Below, one piece after another: positions 10,406 to 20,900 of a stretch of 64,000 nt of DNA. The notes beneath the pieces were generated by a model. The model was not told where the DNA came from. It ran no database searches and saw nothing but the letters and a program-made list of their open reading frames with translations. This DNA is from Nemertoderma westbladi (lineage: Eukaryota > Xenacoelomorpha > Nemertodermatida > Nemertodermatidae), in contig JAUCBJ010003834.1 in assembly GCA_032718475.1 (NCBI GenBank), positions 16,316 to 80,315 on the forward strand. The letters run 5' to 3'. How positions within the stretch are numbered: position 1 is the stretch's first letter; each line of letters opens with the position of its first letter. The translations under genes and the position numbers were made by a program.

Positions 10406-10521
10406 GCACCAATATTAATTGGTCTATATTATTGAGTAATTATATCTAATATTGTTCGAATGTGCACCAATATTAATTGGTCTATTATATTGGGTAATTA
10501 TATTTAACATTGTTTGAACGT
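10406..10521. repeat. 58-bp tandem duplication
   Basis: Two copies, 10406-10463 and 10464-10521, start GCACCAATATTAATTGGTC and differ at a handful of positions. Each includes the palindrome CCAATATTAATTGG. They lie directly upstream of the promoter-like island. Confidence 0.85.
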
Positions 10522-10542
10522 AAAGTCTCTGCCCAGAAAGTC

Positions 10543-10640
10543 CACCTGCGCGCAGGTGATAATTAGGGGTCAACTCCATATTGACCCCACAACAGGCTAT
10601 AAATAGGGGCACATCGGGACTAAAACTTCAAGAGTTTTTC
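10543..10640 (+). promoter_or_regulatory. Promoter-like island: E-box palindrome, inverted repeat and TATA box
   Basis: The 16-bp perfect palindrome CACCTGCGCGCAGGTG (10543-10558) contains two E-boxes. An 8-bp perfect inverted repeat GGGGTCAA/TTGACCCC follows at 10566-10588, then TATAAATAG at 10598-10606. This order and spacing resembles a pol II core promoter, and with the duplications before and after it could be the U3/R part of a solo LTR. No partner LTR or coding sequence was found in the window, so the parent element is unknown. Confidence 0.5.
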
Positions 10641-10689
10641 ACTCTGCCTAAGGCATAACTGTTGAGCCCTGCTCCTCAGTACAGCAGAG

Positions 10690-10955
10690 GTCCCTGGCCT
10701 AGAAGTCAGCTCTGTTCCGAGTTGGGGCTGTCTTTGTTGCTGGATCGGGCCTGCGAAAGGCTTTGCGGTCGCCAGTAACTTAAGACGATTCCGCCGTCGG
10801 ACTGCTGTACTATCTTAGCCTAAAAGCCAACTCTGCTCCAAAGTTGGGGCCCTCTTTGTTGCTGGATCGGGCCTGCGAAAGGCTTTGTGGTCGCCAGTCA
10901 GCTCTCAGCTCTCGTGGTCGCCAGTAACGTAAGGCGGTGCCGCCGTTGGTCTGAG
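10690..10955. repeat. Imperfect tandem duplication downstream of the TATA box
   Basis: Two units (about 10695-10805 and 10815-10955) share AGTTGGGGCYNTCTTTGTTG and GGATCGGGCCTGCGAAAGGC followed by GGTCGCCAGTAAC and an R-C-GCCG-rich end. The second has an extra internal duplication of CTCGTGGTCGCCAG-like sequence. It fits a leader or U5-like region of a retroelement promoter. Confidence 0.65.
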
Positions 10956-11311
10956 GACTACTACTACTAGGATCGGCATGCTGCATTGCAGCTGCATTTT
11001 TAAGAATGCTGTGCCGGCTTATCGACAAAATTGCACCGCCACAACTCCCTATCACCCATGACATTTGCTAGATCATCCGCATCTTCAAGGCCAGTGTCCT
11101 TTAAGATGCGTCTGAAGAAAGTCATGGGCTGTCCACCATGCTTATTCACTCCATGAGGCTGCCAAAGTACAAGATTATGCACTGGCTGGTCCTCACGGCG
11201 AAAGCAATGTCCTGCAAAGCGGAGGCGATTTTGTTCTAGTGTCAAGCTTGGGGGAACCAATGAGACACCTCCAATGTTATATAGTGTCTGGTTGGAGATG
11301 TGTGCATTGTG
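10956..11311 (-). mobile_element. LINE-A 5'-truncated copy
   Basis: The reverse strand is nearly identical to LINE-A from about 2465 to 2813, including the ORF2 C-terminus (ending VDKPAQHS), the 43-bp 3' UTR and a TAG-repeat tail at 10959-10970. Homology stops at 11311. It is a typical dead-on-arrival LINE insertion from incomplete target-primed reverse transcription. Confidence 0.9.
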
Positions 11312-11329
11312 GCAATTAAACTCCAACAA

Positions 11330-11945
11330 TTCTCTAAAGTTTCTATAGCGTTATGGAAGTGTGTTCGAAGTGTCTACCCAGATTGAAAGCAAAATTTACT
11401 TTTTTCTATTTTTGTACTGTAGTTTGACAGATGGGCTATTTTGGGGTGATAGTGGTTTCTCGATCAATTTATATTTTTACTACAAATTTTCAAAATTTGA
11501 AATTTTTGATAAAAAAACTGAAATTTTTATTCTAAAAAATCTTTAATTTTTATTACAATTATGAAAATTTTAGATATTATAATCGTTAAGTAAGATGAGA
11601 AAATATTACCCCAAGGGACAACTGATCTTCAAACTCCTCTAGTCACAAACGCAAAAAACTCTAATACGACAACACAAAACCAATTATATATTAATTAAAA
11701 AGATAATGTAAAAAATGCAAAAAACGGCGTTGCAATTAGATTTCTGCTTTTCGATGTGGGTGCCACCTCAACATTTGGTTCCTCTCAGACAAAATCTTCA
11801 AATTTAGTGTATGTTACAAGGTTGTGTTCGATTGTCTTTGATTTTAGCTGTCCGACTTTCGTATTGAAATTGCCTACTACTACATGTACAGTAGTATGAT
11901 ATTCAGTGCGATCTGTGCATTATGAAGATGTGCTAAAGGGGTATT
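11330..11945. other. AT-rich non-coding stretch
   Basis: No coding potential, RNA gene or repeat boundary is evident. Base composition is strongly A/T with homopolymer A and T runs. Confidence 0.6.
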
Positions 11946-11947
11946 GG

Positions 11948-12215
11948 GTCGAAGGTCCGAATGAGACGAAGGTCCGAATGGGATGAAGGTCCGAAAGTGG
12001 CCGTCTGGGTTGCTTTTTCTTCGGACCTTCGCCCTGTTCGGACCTTTGTCGCATTCGGACCGTCGCCCTGGGTGTGTTGGACCTTCGCGTACGGCCAAGA
12101 ACTGTAGAGACTTTATAGAGGAGAAGGTTTGTATGGGCCAATGGCAACAAACATTAGTTGTTTATCATGCCATGACGAAGGTCCGAATAACCAGGACGAA
12201 GGTCCGAAATGATGT
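11948..12215. repeat. Cluster of GAAGGTCCGAA motifs in both orientations
   Basis: Five direct copies (near 11951, 11969, 11985, 12176 and 12198) flank four inverted copies (TTCGGACCTTCG and variants, 12030-12090). The cluster can fold into several alternative hairpins. It may be a small non-autonomous inverted-repeat element; I cannot define its ends or a target duplication. Confidence 0.6.
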
Positions 12216-12324
12216 GGAAATCTTTCTCACACCGTCATGTGAATTGTAACGACAAATGATTTATGAAACTCTTATATTGACAAACGTATTAACAAATTCA
12301 TTCTGAGCTACATGTATTTAATGT

Positions 12325-12470
12325 GTATAAGGACCCTCTTGGAAATAAGCTGCAAAGCTTTAGGGGTAATCCTATATGTTATGTTGGACAATACCTTTAT
12401 ACCGGTACAGTGTTTGGTGTATTTGTTATTGTTTTTACATAATGTATAAATAAATCTATCTATCTATCTT
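12325..12470 (+). mobile_element. CR1/L2-like LINE 3'-end fragment with TATC tail
   Basis: The block GGAAATAAGCTGCAAAGC...TAATCCTATATGTTATGTTGG is shared with 61814-61876. It contains a 5-bp stem AAGCT/AGCTT closed by a GCAA loop (12347-12360) and ends in TATAAATAAATC followed by a TATC microsatellite (about 12453-12470). A conserved 3' hairpin plus simple-repeat tail is characteristic of the 3' ends of L2/CR1-type LINEs; the family call is an inference. 12480-12848 downstream is AT-rich with nothing I can assign. Confidence 0.55.
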
Positions 12471-12848
12471 CATGTAATTTAAATTTAAAAACGCTGCTTG
12501 GATAAGCCATCATTCAAACAAGAGCAAGCATAGCCTAAACTGTATGTGACACTGTATTAACAAGGAGCAAAGCAACTTGCGAGATTCTATGTTTAAATCA
12601 ATTTTCAACGTACAGTACTTTCTCCAGATAAACAGTATTTTTTAAACATAACGTCAAATATTTAACTTATTCCATCTTATGAAGTTGGTAATAAATTTAA
12701 TGGAGTAGGCCTAGGCATACGGACATTCTGACTATTATAGTTTAACGTTAGGGGACCTTCCATATATTACGAACACCAATTTGCCAATTTTTCACCCAAA
12801 AACCCTCCCACCCACTACTCCCCTTTTAAATCGAAAATATGTAGGCCT

Positions 12849-13391
12849 TGTGACGGGATCCAGGAGGGATCCCGATTTATCCGGTGTGGTAATTTAGTCC
12901 ACGCGTCCCCGCCGTGTATAAGGATGAAATAAAGTAACTGAGTTCTGAAGTTCGGTGTATAATAATAATAGGGCATAGGATATAGATATAGATATAATGT
13001 GTACAAGGCGGGATACGGTAACTAAAGTCCCGTGATCCCCTAACTAAACTAAAGTACAATACCAACCTACGCTAGCACTGCTGCACTGAGATAACTGAAT
13101 CACTGATTAATAGGTTATTGGTTATATTGCACGGTGGCCTTATTGCTACTCAATCGATGCCTTGCCCCCCTCTGATTGGTTGTTACCCTTGTTGGCGCCC
13201 CGTGGAGTGTTCCCGTTCACTCCACCTGTTCTCTCTGGGTTAGGGGTTTGGCCCCTGACCCTCTATTGTGTGCTTCCTTCCCACTCTTATTGGGATGGCA
13301 CGAGTTGGTTAATTGCCCAATCTCGTGGCTCCCAATATTGCTTATCGGCTTATAACTTTATGGGGTGTTAGCGGGATTGAATAAGCTAACA
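12849..13391 (-). repeat. Element 1 3' LTR (543 bp)
   Basis: It starts TGTGACGGGATCC and ends AAGCTAACA (TG...CA ends) and is base-for-base the same as 43094-43636 as far as I can read. The left flank GGCCT (12844-12848) is the target-site duplication. Confidence 0.95.
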
Positions 13392-13429
13392 CTCCCCCCC
13401 ATGCTATCTTCCCGGTAAGAAGATAGCAT
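13392..13429 (-). promoter_or_regulatory. Element 1 polypurine tract with adjacent 11-bp hairpin
   Basis: Immediately inside the 3' LTR the minus strand reads GGGGGGGAG, the expected purine-rich primer for plus-strand DNA synthesis. It is followed (on the plus map, 13401-13429) by a perfect inverted repeat ATGCTATCTTC / GAAGATAGCAT with a 7-nt loop. The hairpin's role is unknown. Confidence 0.65.
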
Positions 13430-14093
13430 CAACCAAAAAGTGCGCTACAATCCCGCTGGATCCCGATCTAGTATCGGGTGTGGGGTGGAATTCTTTTCTC
13501 TTGGAGCCGGCTTTCCAGGCCGCCCCCTATGGGTATGATAACGCTACCCTGTGTGCCTGGCGTCTCATGTCGGGCCGATCGCGCTCACCTCTTCACGCGA
13601 CTTTTGTTTCCCCAACACTTTCGCCCTATCTCCCCTCTACTCTCACCCTAACTCTCTCATACCCCCGGACTTCCTCGTCCCTCACTCAGCCTCTTATTCT
13701 CCCCCCCCACACTAGAATTGCGTTCGCACTCTCTCCGCACTTCGCACTCTTACTCCGATCCTCAACTCCACTTTGACTATTTTATCTCTCCTGACGAACC
13801 TCCCCCCCCTCTCGTGCCGTCGCACTCAAGAAGCGTGAAATTGTCAGTTGTCTCGTCCATAGTGCCATAGTCAGTTATCCCCCAGTCCCAGTAGCTAATT
13901 GAGAAAGGTTGTATGACTATAGTACTTACTCCAAACGTATGTATTTTAGATTACTAATTACTACGTACGTACATACAAATTGCACTTATATGATTATTTG
14001 CATTAATTAAATTTACACTTAATAGTTCGTACGTTCCACGCGGCGCCTTCCAGGCACACCACGTCTCAGTCTCACTCCCTCGACTCTGAGAAC
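13430..14093. other. Element 1 3' untranslated region
   Basis: This is the stretch between the ORF3 stop and the polypurine tract. It is pyrimidine-rich on the plus strand (C runs at about 13700 and 13800) and contains no gene or repeat I can identify. Confidence 0.5.
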
Positions 14094-16637
14094 CTATCTG
14101 TTCCTCCTGACGTCCTCTTCCCTGGCCCGTTTCTTGGTTATCACCGTTCCTCTGGCATCATCCGCTTTCTGCTTTCGGACCTTCGCCGCCACTTCCTTGC
14201 TAATCCCGGTCGTTGGCTCCTTGGGCGCTGGTGTTATTAGTGCCCGATATCGCTTCGCCGGTGGCCCCTCAGAATGGCCCGGTTGTCTCCCTCGAGTGGC
14301 GTCCCATAGGATCATTTTCATTGCCTTTGGTACGTGTTCCGCCAAGAAATCCCTAAACTCCCTCCGGTTCTCTGGTGTCCACCTGTCCAGGTACCGTTGC
14401 GTGTTCATAACTCCGGCGAACGACGCCGCCGTTGCTACCTCTTGATAGGTAAACGGTAACCTTCGCTTTATGATTTCCATGTGGGTCTCCTGGTTTATGA
14501 GGAAGAAACCCCACTTGAATTCTTGGGCCTTCATGCGCTGGCGCGTCATGGCCCCGACGTCCGCCCACTCCTCGAATCTCGTGAACTTCTCCTCGTCGCT
14601 CATCCAGTCGCACTCGCGCCCGTAGTGTCCCCGAAAGTGGCACTTTGGACATCGGTTATGCAACCGTGGACACGCCCCCATCCTGTGGCTTGGTTCTCTA
14701 CAGTAGAGACAAAAGGTTCCCCGTTGGAACCGGTATAGGCAGCTGCTTTCCTGATGGGTCTGTCTCCCACAGTAGTCGCAGCCGAGTACCAATGTCTCCC
14801 GTCCCACCTCGTCTTTCGTCCCGAGCGATCTCCGCGGTCTGTGGAGTCGCTGGTAGGCGAACTTCTCTACGTTGGTCTCCCTGTTTACGTCGATCTCTCC
14901 GCCCCTCTCGGGCATCGTCTCCCCGAATACTATCCGTGGTGCCGTCCCCGGTTGCTCGCCCAACCTGATGGTGCTCCCCGCGAAATCCATCGCCGGCTCC
15001 TCGTGCACCCAGGTCCGCTTGCCGGATCTGTTCCAGAAGGCCCTCGCCCCACTGGCCGTCACCACCCTTCCGCCAACCCAGTCCGTGTCCGAGTGGCCTA
15101 TCCTTTCGATGGGCGGCATCTCTCCGAACTCGTCGCCGTCGTCTTCCTCTTCTGGTAGTGTTTCCAACCCCGGTATCCCGATGGATCCACTATGTCCCTT
15201 CCCGCCTTGGCTCTCGCCCGTAGCTCTCCATCCCTCTAGCTCCCTTAGCTTCCTTGGCGGTTGGTCGCCCTCGGCGCCCGCTGGTATGGGCATCGTTTGC
15301 AACCCCGACGTCGACTGTTTCGGCGATCCCACCGTCCATCCCAATTCTCGCCCTAGAGACTCCCCCGAACTCCCTGACGAAGTCCAATGAAGTTCGTCTA
15401 GGCCCGCCTGTTCCTCGAAGCCGTAACTCTGTGCCCTGGCCTCCTCTTCCCTCTCCTCTGCTTCTATCCTCTCCCGTCTAGCGACTTCTTCCAGTCGCTT
15501 TGCTTCTCGTCTGTCCGCCTCTAGCTGCTCCCATCTCTGATACGGTGTATCTGTCTCCCCGTCTACCAGATGTCGGCTGTTGTAGTACACCGACTCGCCC
15601 TTCAGCCCCGGGTGGTCTACCAGACCGTCAAAGGCCACTTTAAAGGCTCTCCTGTAGCTTAGGGGTGATCCCGATAACAGAAATGCCCCTGGTTCCCTCT
15701 CGATAACCACGGTCATGAATAAGTTAAGCAAACTTATCATCATCCAGTCCTCCTGCAGGATATATCGCTTCTGATATACCTTTATCGCTCCCCTGCGGAA
15801 CTGATATACCTCCTGCTTTCCCGGTCTCGCTCCCCACTTCAGCGAGTTCGCTAGTTCTGCCCCGTATTCTTCCCTAAACTTTCCCCAGTCCATCGGTTTG
15901 TGGCATACGAGCCCCAATAATTGGCCCATCGCCACAGCCCCGCATTGGCCTGTGTTTTCGACTACCCCCAATCCATCCGGTGCCGTCATAGCCATAAAGA
16001 CTTTCTGCATATCCAGGAGGTTGGTGGCGTCCGGACCGATGATCCTCTCCGCGTCCTCGCGAATCGCCGATCCCACCTTCGTCGTCGACTTCTCCCTTAC
16101 TAAGACTTGTACCGCTTTCGGTAATCGGTCTAGTTTCGGCCCGTCCTTCTTCCCATACGTCCCTAGGTCGAATAAGAAGATGTCCCCATTTGGCGCGGCC
16201 AAATGTAGGAGTATGGTCCTGGCCGACCCTGCCGTTCCTCGTCTTGAACCCGCTTCGTCTTCCACGGTTCCCTCGTCATCTAGGATCATATATCCTCCCC
16301 TGTTGACGGACTCTATGAACCTCTTCCAGTCCTTCCTCGGTGATTCCCTCGGATACTTCGGAATCCCGAACTTCGCCTCGTCCCCTTTCACCACGTAGTG
16401 GAAGTGTTGGAAGATCGCGTTGTCCAGCGACGGCGTTCCGTAGGTCCCGACCAGCCGCTGCTCGTGCATCTCCCGGAAGTGGTCCTGCAGCGCTCGTGCC
16501 GCGTGACCCCTTTCCAACTTCTCGTAGTATCCTCTCGTCTTCTCCTCCGGGTGTCTTTCGGTGAAATCCACCAGTATTTCTTTTCCTCCTGACTCCGCCT
16601 TCCTCTTCCTGATCAACTTACTCGCCATTCCGAACAC
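14094..16637 (-). CDS. Element 1 ORF3: exonuclease-like domain plus three CCHC zinc knuckles (847 aa)
   Basis: It lies after pol and before the 3' LTR, on the same strand. Residues ~105-310 resemble DEDD 3'-5' exonucleases of the WRN/RNase D type: motif I YMILDDEG (D120-x-E122), then ILLHLAAPNGDIFLFDL, motif II KVGSAIRED (D195) and a motif III-like ILQEDWMMISLLNLF (D297; the Tyr sits at 292). Residues ~370-405 are a charged probable coiled coil; ~410-600 are low complexity. Three perfect CX2CX4HX4C knuckles follow at C620-C633, C643-C656 and C663-C676, then a conserved C-terminal region and a basic tail. No signal peptide or membrane segment is visible, so it is not an envelope. Related ORFs occur in elements 2 and 3. 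Exonuclease activity is inferred; the motif III register is the weakest part. Confidence 0.75.
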   Translation of the reverse strand: MFGMASKLIRKRKAESGGKEILVDFTERHPEEKTRGYYEKLERGHAARALQDHFREMHEQRLVGTYGTPSLDNAIFQHFHYVVKGDEAKFGIPKYPRESPRKDWKRFIESVNRGGYMILDDEGTVEDEAGSRRGTAGSARTILLHLAAPNGDIFLFDLGTYGKKDGPKLDRLPKAVQVLVREKSTTKVGSAIREDAERIIGPDATNLLDMQKVFMAMTAPDGLGVVENTGQCGAVAMGQLLGLVCHKPMDWGKFREEYGAELANSLKWGARPGKQEVYQFRRGAIKVYQKRYILQEDWMMISLLNLFMTVVIEREPGAFLLSGSPLSYRRAFKVAFDGLVDHPGLKGESVYYNSRHLVDGETDTPYQRWEQLEADRREAKRLEEVARRERIEAEEREEEARAQSYGFEEQAGLDELHWTSSGSSGESLGRELGWTVGSPKQSTSGLQTMPIPAGAEGDQPPRKLRELEGWRATGESQGGKGHSGSIGIPGLETLPEEEDDGDEFGEMPPIERIGHSDTDWVGGRVVTASGARAFWNRSGKRTWVHEEPAMDFAGSTIRLGEQPGTAPRIVFGETMPERGGEIDVNRETNVEKFAYQRLHRPRRSLGTKDEVGRETLVLGCDYCGRQTHQESSCLYRFQRGTFCLYCREPSHRMGACPRLHNRCPKCHFRGHYGRECDWMSDEEKFTRFEEWADVGAMTRQRMKAQEFKWGFFLINQETHMEIIKRRLPFTYQEVATAASFAGVMNTQRYLDRWTPENRREFRDFLAEHVPKAMKMILWDATRGRQPGHSEGPPAKRYRALITPAPKEPTTGISKEVAAKVRKQKADDARGTVITKKRAREEDVRRNR

Positions 16638-17104
16638 TACACTCGCTCACCTGCAGGGTGGTGCCTTACCAAGGCGCAATACAGATGAGTGATGTATTAA
16701 GATATTTCGTACGGTTCGATAATGGCCTACTTTCTACTTAATTGCGCCTTTTAGCCTAAATTTAACCTAATTAATTTTGAAGCTAGTAAATGAGTAAATT
16801 ACAATTTCTGTCCGTTACTTTTATTATGTTCTAGAACGACTTCCCTTGTGTTGCCACTATTTCTAACTTTCAGCCCTATTCTATTTATTTTAATTCTACT
16901 GTCCTACTACCTATTACTGCCTATGGATTATTCTATTCTCTAATCCATATTCTGGCCTACTTTGTGGGCCTATGCAGTACAGCAGTATACGTCGTGTGGC
17001 CACACGATTTACCCAGCTGTACTCATATGCCCCCCTCTCGCTACTAACTCTACTTACTGCTAACTAATATCTATATCCTATTTACCCCTTTTACCTCTTA
17101 CTCT
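16638..17104. other. Element 1 spacer upstream of ORF3
   Basis: Non-coding, AT-rich, no recognised feature except GTGTGGCCACAC, a perfect 12-bp palindrome near 16994-17005. It leads into the hairpin array that separates ORF3 from pol. Confidence 0.4.
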
Positions 17105-17795
17105 CTCTCTTCTAACTAATGGTACTGCATACCCTCTAACTCTAACTAACGGTACTACGTACCTACTAACTCTAACTCTAACTAGCGGTACTACGTACCC
17201 TCTAACTCTAACTCTAACTAGCGGTACTACGTACCCTCTAACTCTAACTCTAACTGGCGGTACTACGTACCCTCTAACTCTAACTTTAACTAGCGGTACT
17301 ACGTACCCTCTAACTCTAGGTACTACGTACCTACTAACTCTCTAACTCTAGGTACTACGTACCTACTAACTAACTAACTCTAGGTACTACGTACCTACTA
17401 ACTCTCTAACTCTAGGCACTACGTACCTACTAACTCTCTAACTCTAGGCACTACGTACCTACTAACTAACTAACTCTAGGTACTACGTACCTACTAACTC
17501 TCTAACTCTAGGCACTACGTACCTACTAACTCTCTAACTCTAGGCACTACGTACCTACTAACTAACTAACTCTAGGTACTACGTACCTACTAACTCTCTA
17601 ACTCTAGGCACTACGTACCTACTAACTCTCTAACTCTAGGCACTACGTACCTACTAACTAACTAACTCTAGGTACTACGTACCTACTAACTCTCTAACTC
17701 TAGGCACTACGTACCTACTAACTAACTAACTCTAGGTACTACGTACCTACTAACTAACCAACTCTAGGCACTACGTACCTACTAACTAACTAACT
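17105..17795. repeat. Element 1 array of short palindromes between pol and ORF3
   Basis: Units of roughly 30-45 bp are built from GGTACTACGTACC (GGTAC, loop TAC, GTACC), sometimes GGCACTACGTACC, separated by TACTAACTAACTAACTCTA or TACTAACTCTCTAACTCTA. At least fifteen palindromes are present, with higher-order alternation of two spacer types. Each could form a small hairpin. The array is followed by a TTTTA-rich run (17800-17820) and then the pol stop. Confidence 0.9.
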
Positions 17796-17902
17796 ATTTT
17801 CTATTTTATTTTATTTTATTTGTGTGGGAAGGGCGTCTCGCCCTCAATCCCACCCCCCTCAGTCCAAAACTTGGACGACTAAACTCCGCACTAACTCCAC
17901 TT

Positions 17903-20900
17903 CTAAGGTGCCCCTTCTAGAAGACAGCATTTGCCTACCGCTCTCCTGTAGGTTTTTCTGTCCTTCGCACCTATCTTCCCACCTATTCGCACTTCTACCG
18001 ATCGGACTCTTCCGTCCTCATCGGAGTAGGTGCCTACAACTCTCGCCAACCGCCACTGGTTGTTGATGATAGTATCATCCGTAACGATTACGAGATCTCC
18101 TTCTCTTAACTCCCTGTTCGGTTTCCTCCACTTGCTTCGCTTATGGAGCGTGGGTAGGTATTCTTCTACCCACCTCCTCCAATACTCTGCGCTTATTGCT
18201 TTAGCGACTTTCCAACTCTGGCGGGAATGTATATCATCTGGGTCTACACCCCGCATATCGATGGTCGCTGGCCTTTCCATCAGAAAATGGCTAGGCGTCA
18301 ACACGTCTAATGACTCAGGGTCATCATTCTCCGGGTATAGCGGTCTGCTATTAATGATCCCCTCGCACTTCGCAAGTACTGTCCGTAAGACGTCTTCAGT
18401 GACCATGTGGGTGTTCATTAACTTCGTCATTAGATGCTTTGAACTGCCCACCAGTCTCTCGACGCATCCTAGTGTATGTGGTGCATACGGCGTCCTTCTC
18501 TCCCACTTTACTTGTCGTCTTCTCATGGCCGCCCTGACTTCTTCTCCTTCTAAGATGTCCAAGGCTTCTGCCATCTCACTCTCTGCGCCCACAAAGTTGG
18601 TGCCGTTGTCGCTGTATATCACTGCGATCGTCCCACCTTTGCGGTCCCTAAACCTTTCTAAGGCGTTAATGAATGCTGATGCGGTTGCATCTTGGGCGAG
18701 TTCTATCCCTACCGCCCGCGTATTGTTGCATACGAAGATAATACTGTAGCGTTTCTCCGTGTGTCGCATCACCTTGATCTTTATCGGCCCGAACATGTCC
18801 ACACCACAATGCGTAAATGGCGGGTCGTGCTGTCTTACCCTACTCGCCGGTAGTGGCGCCATCTCCTGTATGGCTCGCTCCTTCTTCGCCTGTCGGCAAG
18901 TCTGGCACTGCCCCACTACCGCTTTAACCTTCTTCCTTAATTGTTTGACCCAATAGGTCCTCCTTATCTCTGTGAGGGTTCTGTTGGTGCCCCCATGCAG
19001 TATCGATTTGTGGGAATCCCATATGATCTGGTGGACTATAGGCGATCCTGTGGGAATGATGATGGGTTTCGGTGGCACGACTATGCTGTTGTTATATCCC
19101 ACCCTAGAATTCATTACTAGAATCCCATCCTCGTTGAGTTGTGGCGACAGCGTAATCAACTCGCTGTCCCGTCGGAGGTGCTGTTGGTTGCCGACACGTT
19201 CCACCTCGTCGCCGTAGTTCTTCCGTTGTTCATAGCGGATTATTGCCTTGGCCGCTCCTTCCAGATCTATGGTTTCCCTGGTTTTCTTCTCCTTATTAAC
19301 TCCCGCGAGGAAATTCCCGAAGGCTCTCCAGTACGCCACTAGTTTCTTGGTCTTGTACCAACTAGAACTGTAGCTGAGGAGTTTGTCCGTCGGGTTATCG
19401 CGACGTTCTTGCTTTGGTTGCACGTCCCTAATCTCCCTCACCATCTGGGAGTATATCTCTTCTCCCTCCGAGTCTCCCTCTTCTCCCTCTGACACCACTT
19501 CTGAGCCCGGCTCCACCTTTCTCATTGGCGGCCAGGCCTCTTTATCGCTCAGAAATTGTGGCCCATGTTGCCACAATACTTCCTTCTTTAAGAAAGTGTG
19601 GCGTTCCACGCCCCTCGACAGCAAGTCCGCTGGGTTCTCGTCTGTTGGGCAGTAGTGCCACCTTTCCAGTTCTGTGCTCGCCCTTATTTCGTCCACTCTA
19701 TTCGCGACGAATATTGGGTATCTCGTCTTTTCGTTGTGTAGCCAACCAAGCACTACCATGGAGTCCGTCCAGTAGTGTGTCTCCACTATGTTGGGAATAG
19801 TATCCACTAGGTAGGCTGTGGCTCTAACTCCTAGTCTCGCAGCTGTCAATTCTAACTTGGGAACAGATGCTGAATCTGGCGGCGTTGACTTAGCCTTGCT
19901 AAAGGCTAGTCTGGGCTTGTGAGCCCCCTCTCGTTGTACTAAATAGAGTGCCGCTCCGTATGCCTCTAACGACGCGTCGGAGAACATATGTAGGTCCAGA
20001 TTCGTCATGTTCCCGTCCGGGAAATACACTCGCGGCATGTTGTATGTTCCCATCCTTTCCAAGTCTCCTGTCCATTTGCTCCACTGTTTCTTGATGTCCT
20101 CTGGTACCTCTACGTCCCACTCATCCTTCAATTTATATACTCTCTTGAGTATCTGTTTCCCCGTGACTAGTAATGGGGATGCTAGGCCTAGGGGATCGTA
20201 TATCCTTGCTATATACGATACATAACCCCTCTTCGTATGGGTGTCTGCGCCCTCTTGGCTCAGCTGATACTTCAGTTCGTCTGTTCCTCTATCCCACACG
20301 ATTCCCAATGCCTTTTGCTGCGATTGTGTTCTCTTATTCGCCATGTCCTGTCCTTTGGCTGTTGTAGGGTTGTCCATGGTCGATTCTGGTTTCTTGTCCT
20401 CTATTGCCTTGATAAATTCTTCTGAACTGGATTGGAATTTGGTCAGGTTGAAGCCGGATCCTTTCAGGATGTTGCGAACCTCGCGCCCTGTTTCCAGTAT
20501 CTCCTCAACCGTATTTCCAGACTCCATACCGTCGTCTACGTAGAAGCCGCGTCGGATCATATCGACGGCCCTACTGCTATATCTATCTTCCTTCCCCTTT
20601 ACCGTGTCTCTTACTGCCATAGTCGTCGTAAATGAGGACGACTTGGCCCCCATGTTTTGTACTACCATCTTATATGCCGGTATTATAGGCGGTTCTTCCT
20701 CGCCGTTATACCATAAGAAGCGTTGACTGTCGCTGTCTTCCTCTGTTACACGGACTTGGTTGAACATGCCTTCTATGTCGCACGTGAAGGCGTGTTTCCC
20801 ATTCCTAAATCTAAGTAGTACTTCTATGCCCGAATTGTATATGTTTGGGCCCTCTAGTAGGTAGTCGTTTAAGCACTTTCCGTCGGTCTTTGCCGATGCA

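Noticed and set aside
12877-13371. Small ORFs in the element 1 LTRs (also 43122-43616)
   Set aside because: They are the same in both LTRs simply because the LTRs are identical; no domain, no coding signature.
14094-16637. ORF3 as an envelope gene
   Set aside because: It sits in the envelope position, but has no signal peptide, membrane segment or glycoprotein-like cysteine pattern, and has CCHC knuckles instead.
17105-17795. Repeated TACTAAC as splicing branch points
   Set aside because: The word is on the plus strand whereas all element 1 genes are on the minus strand; it is part of the tandem spacer.
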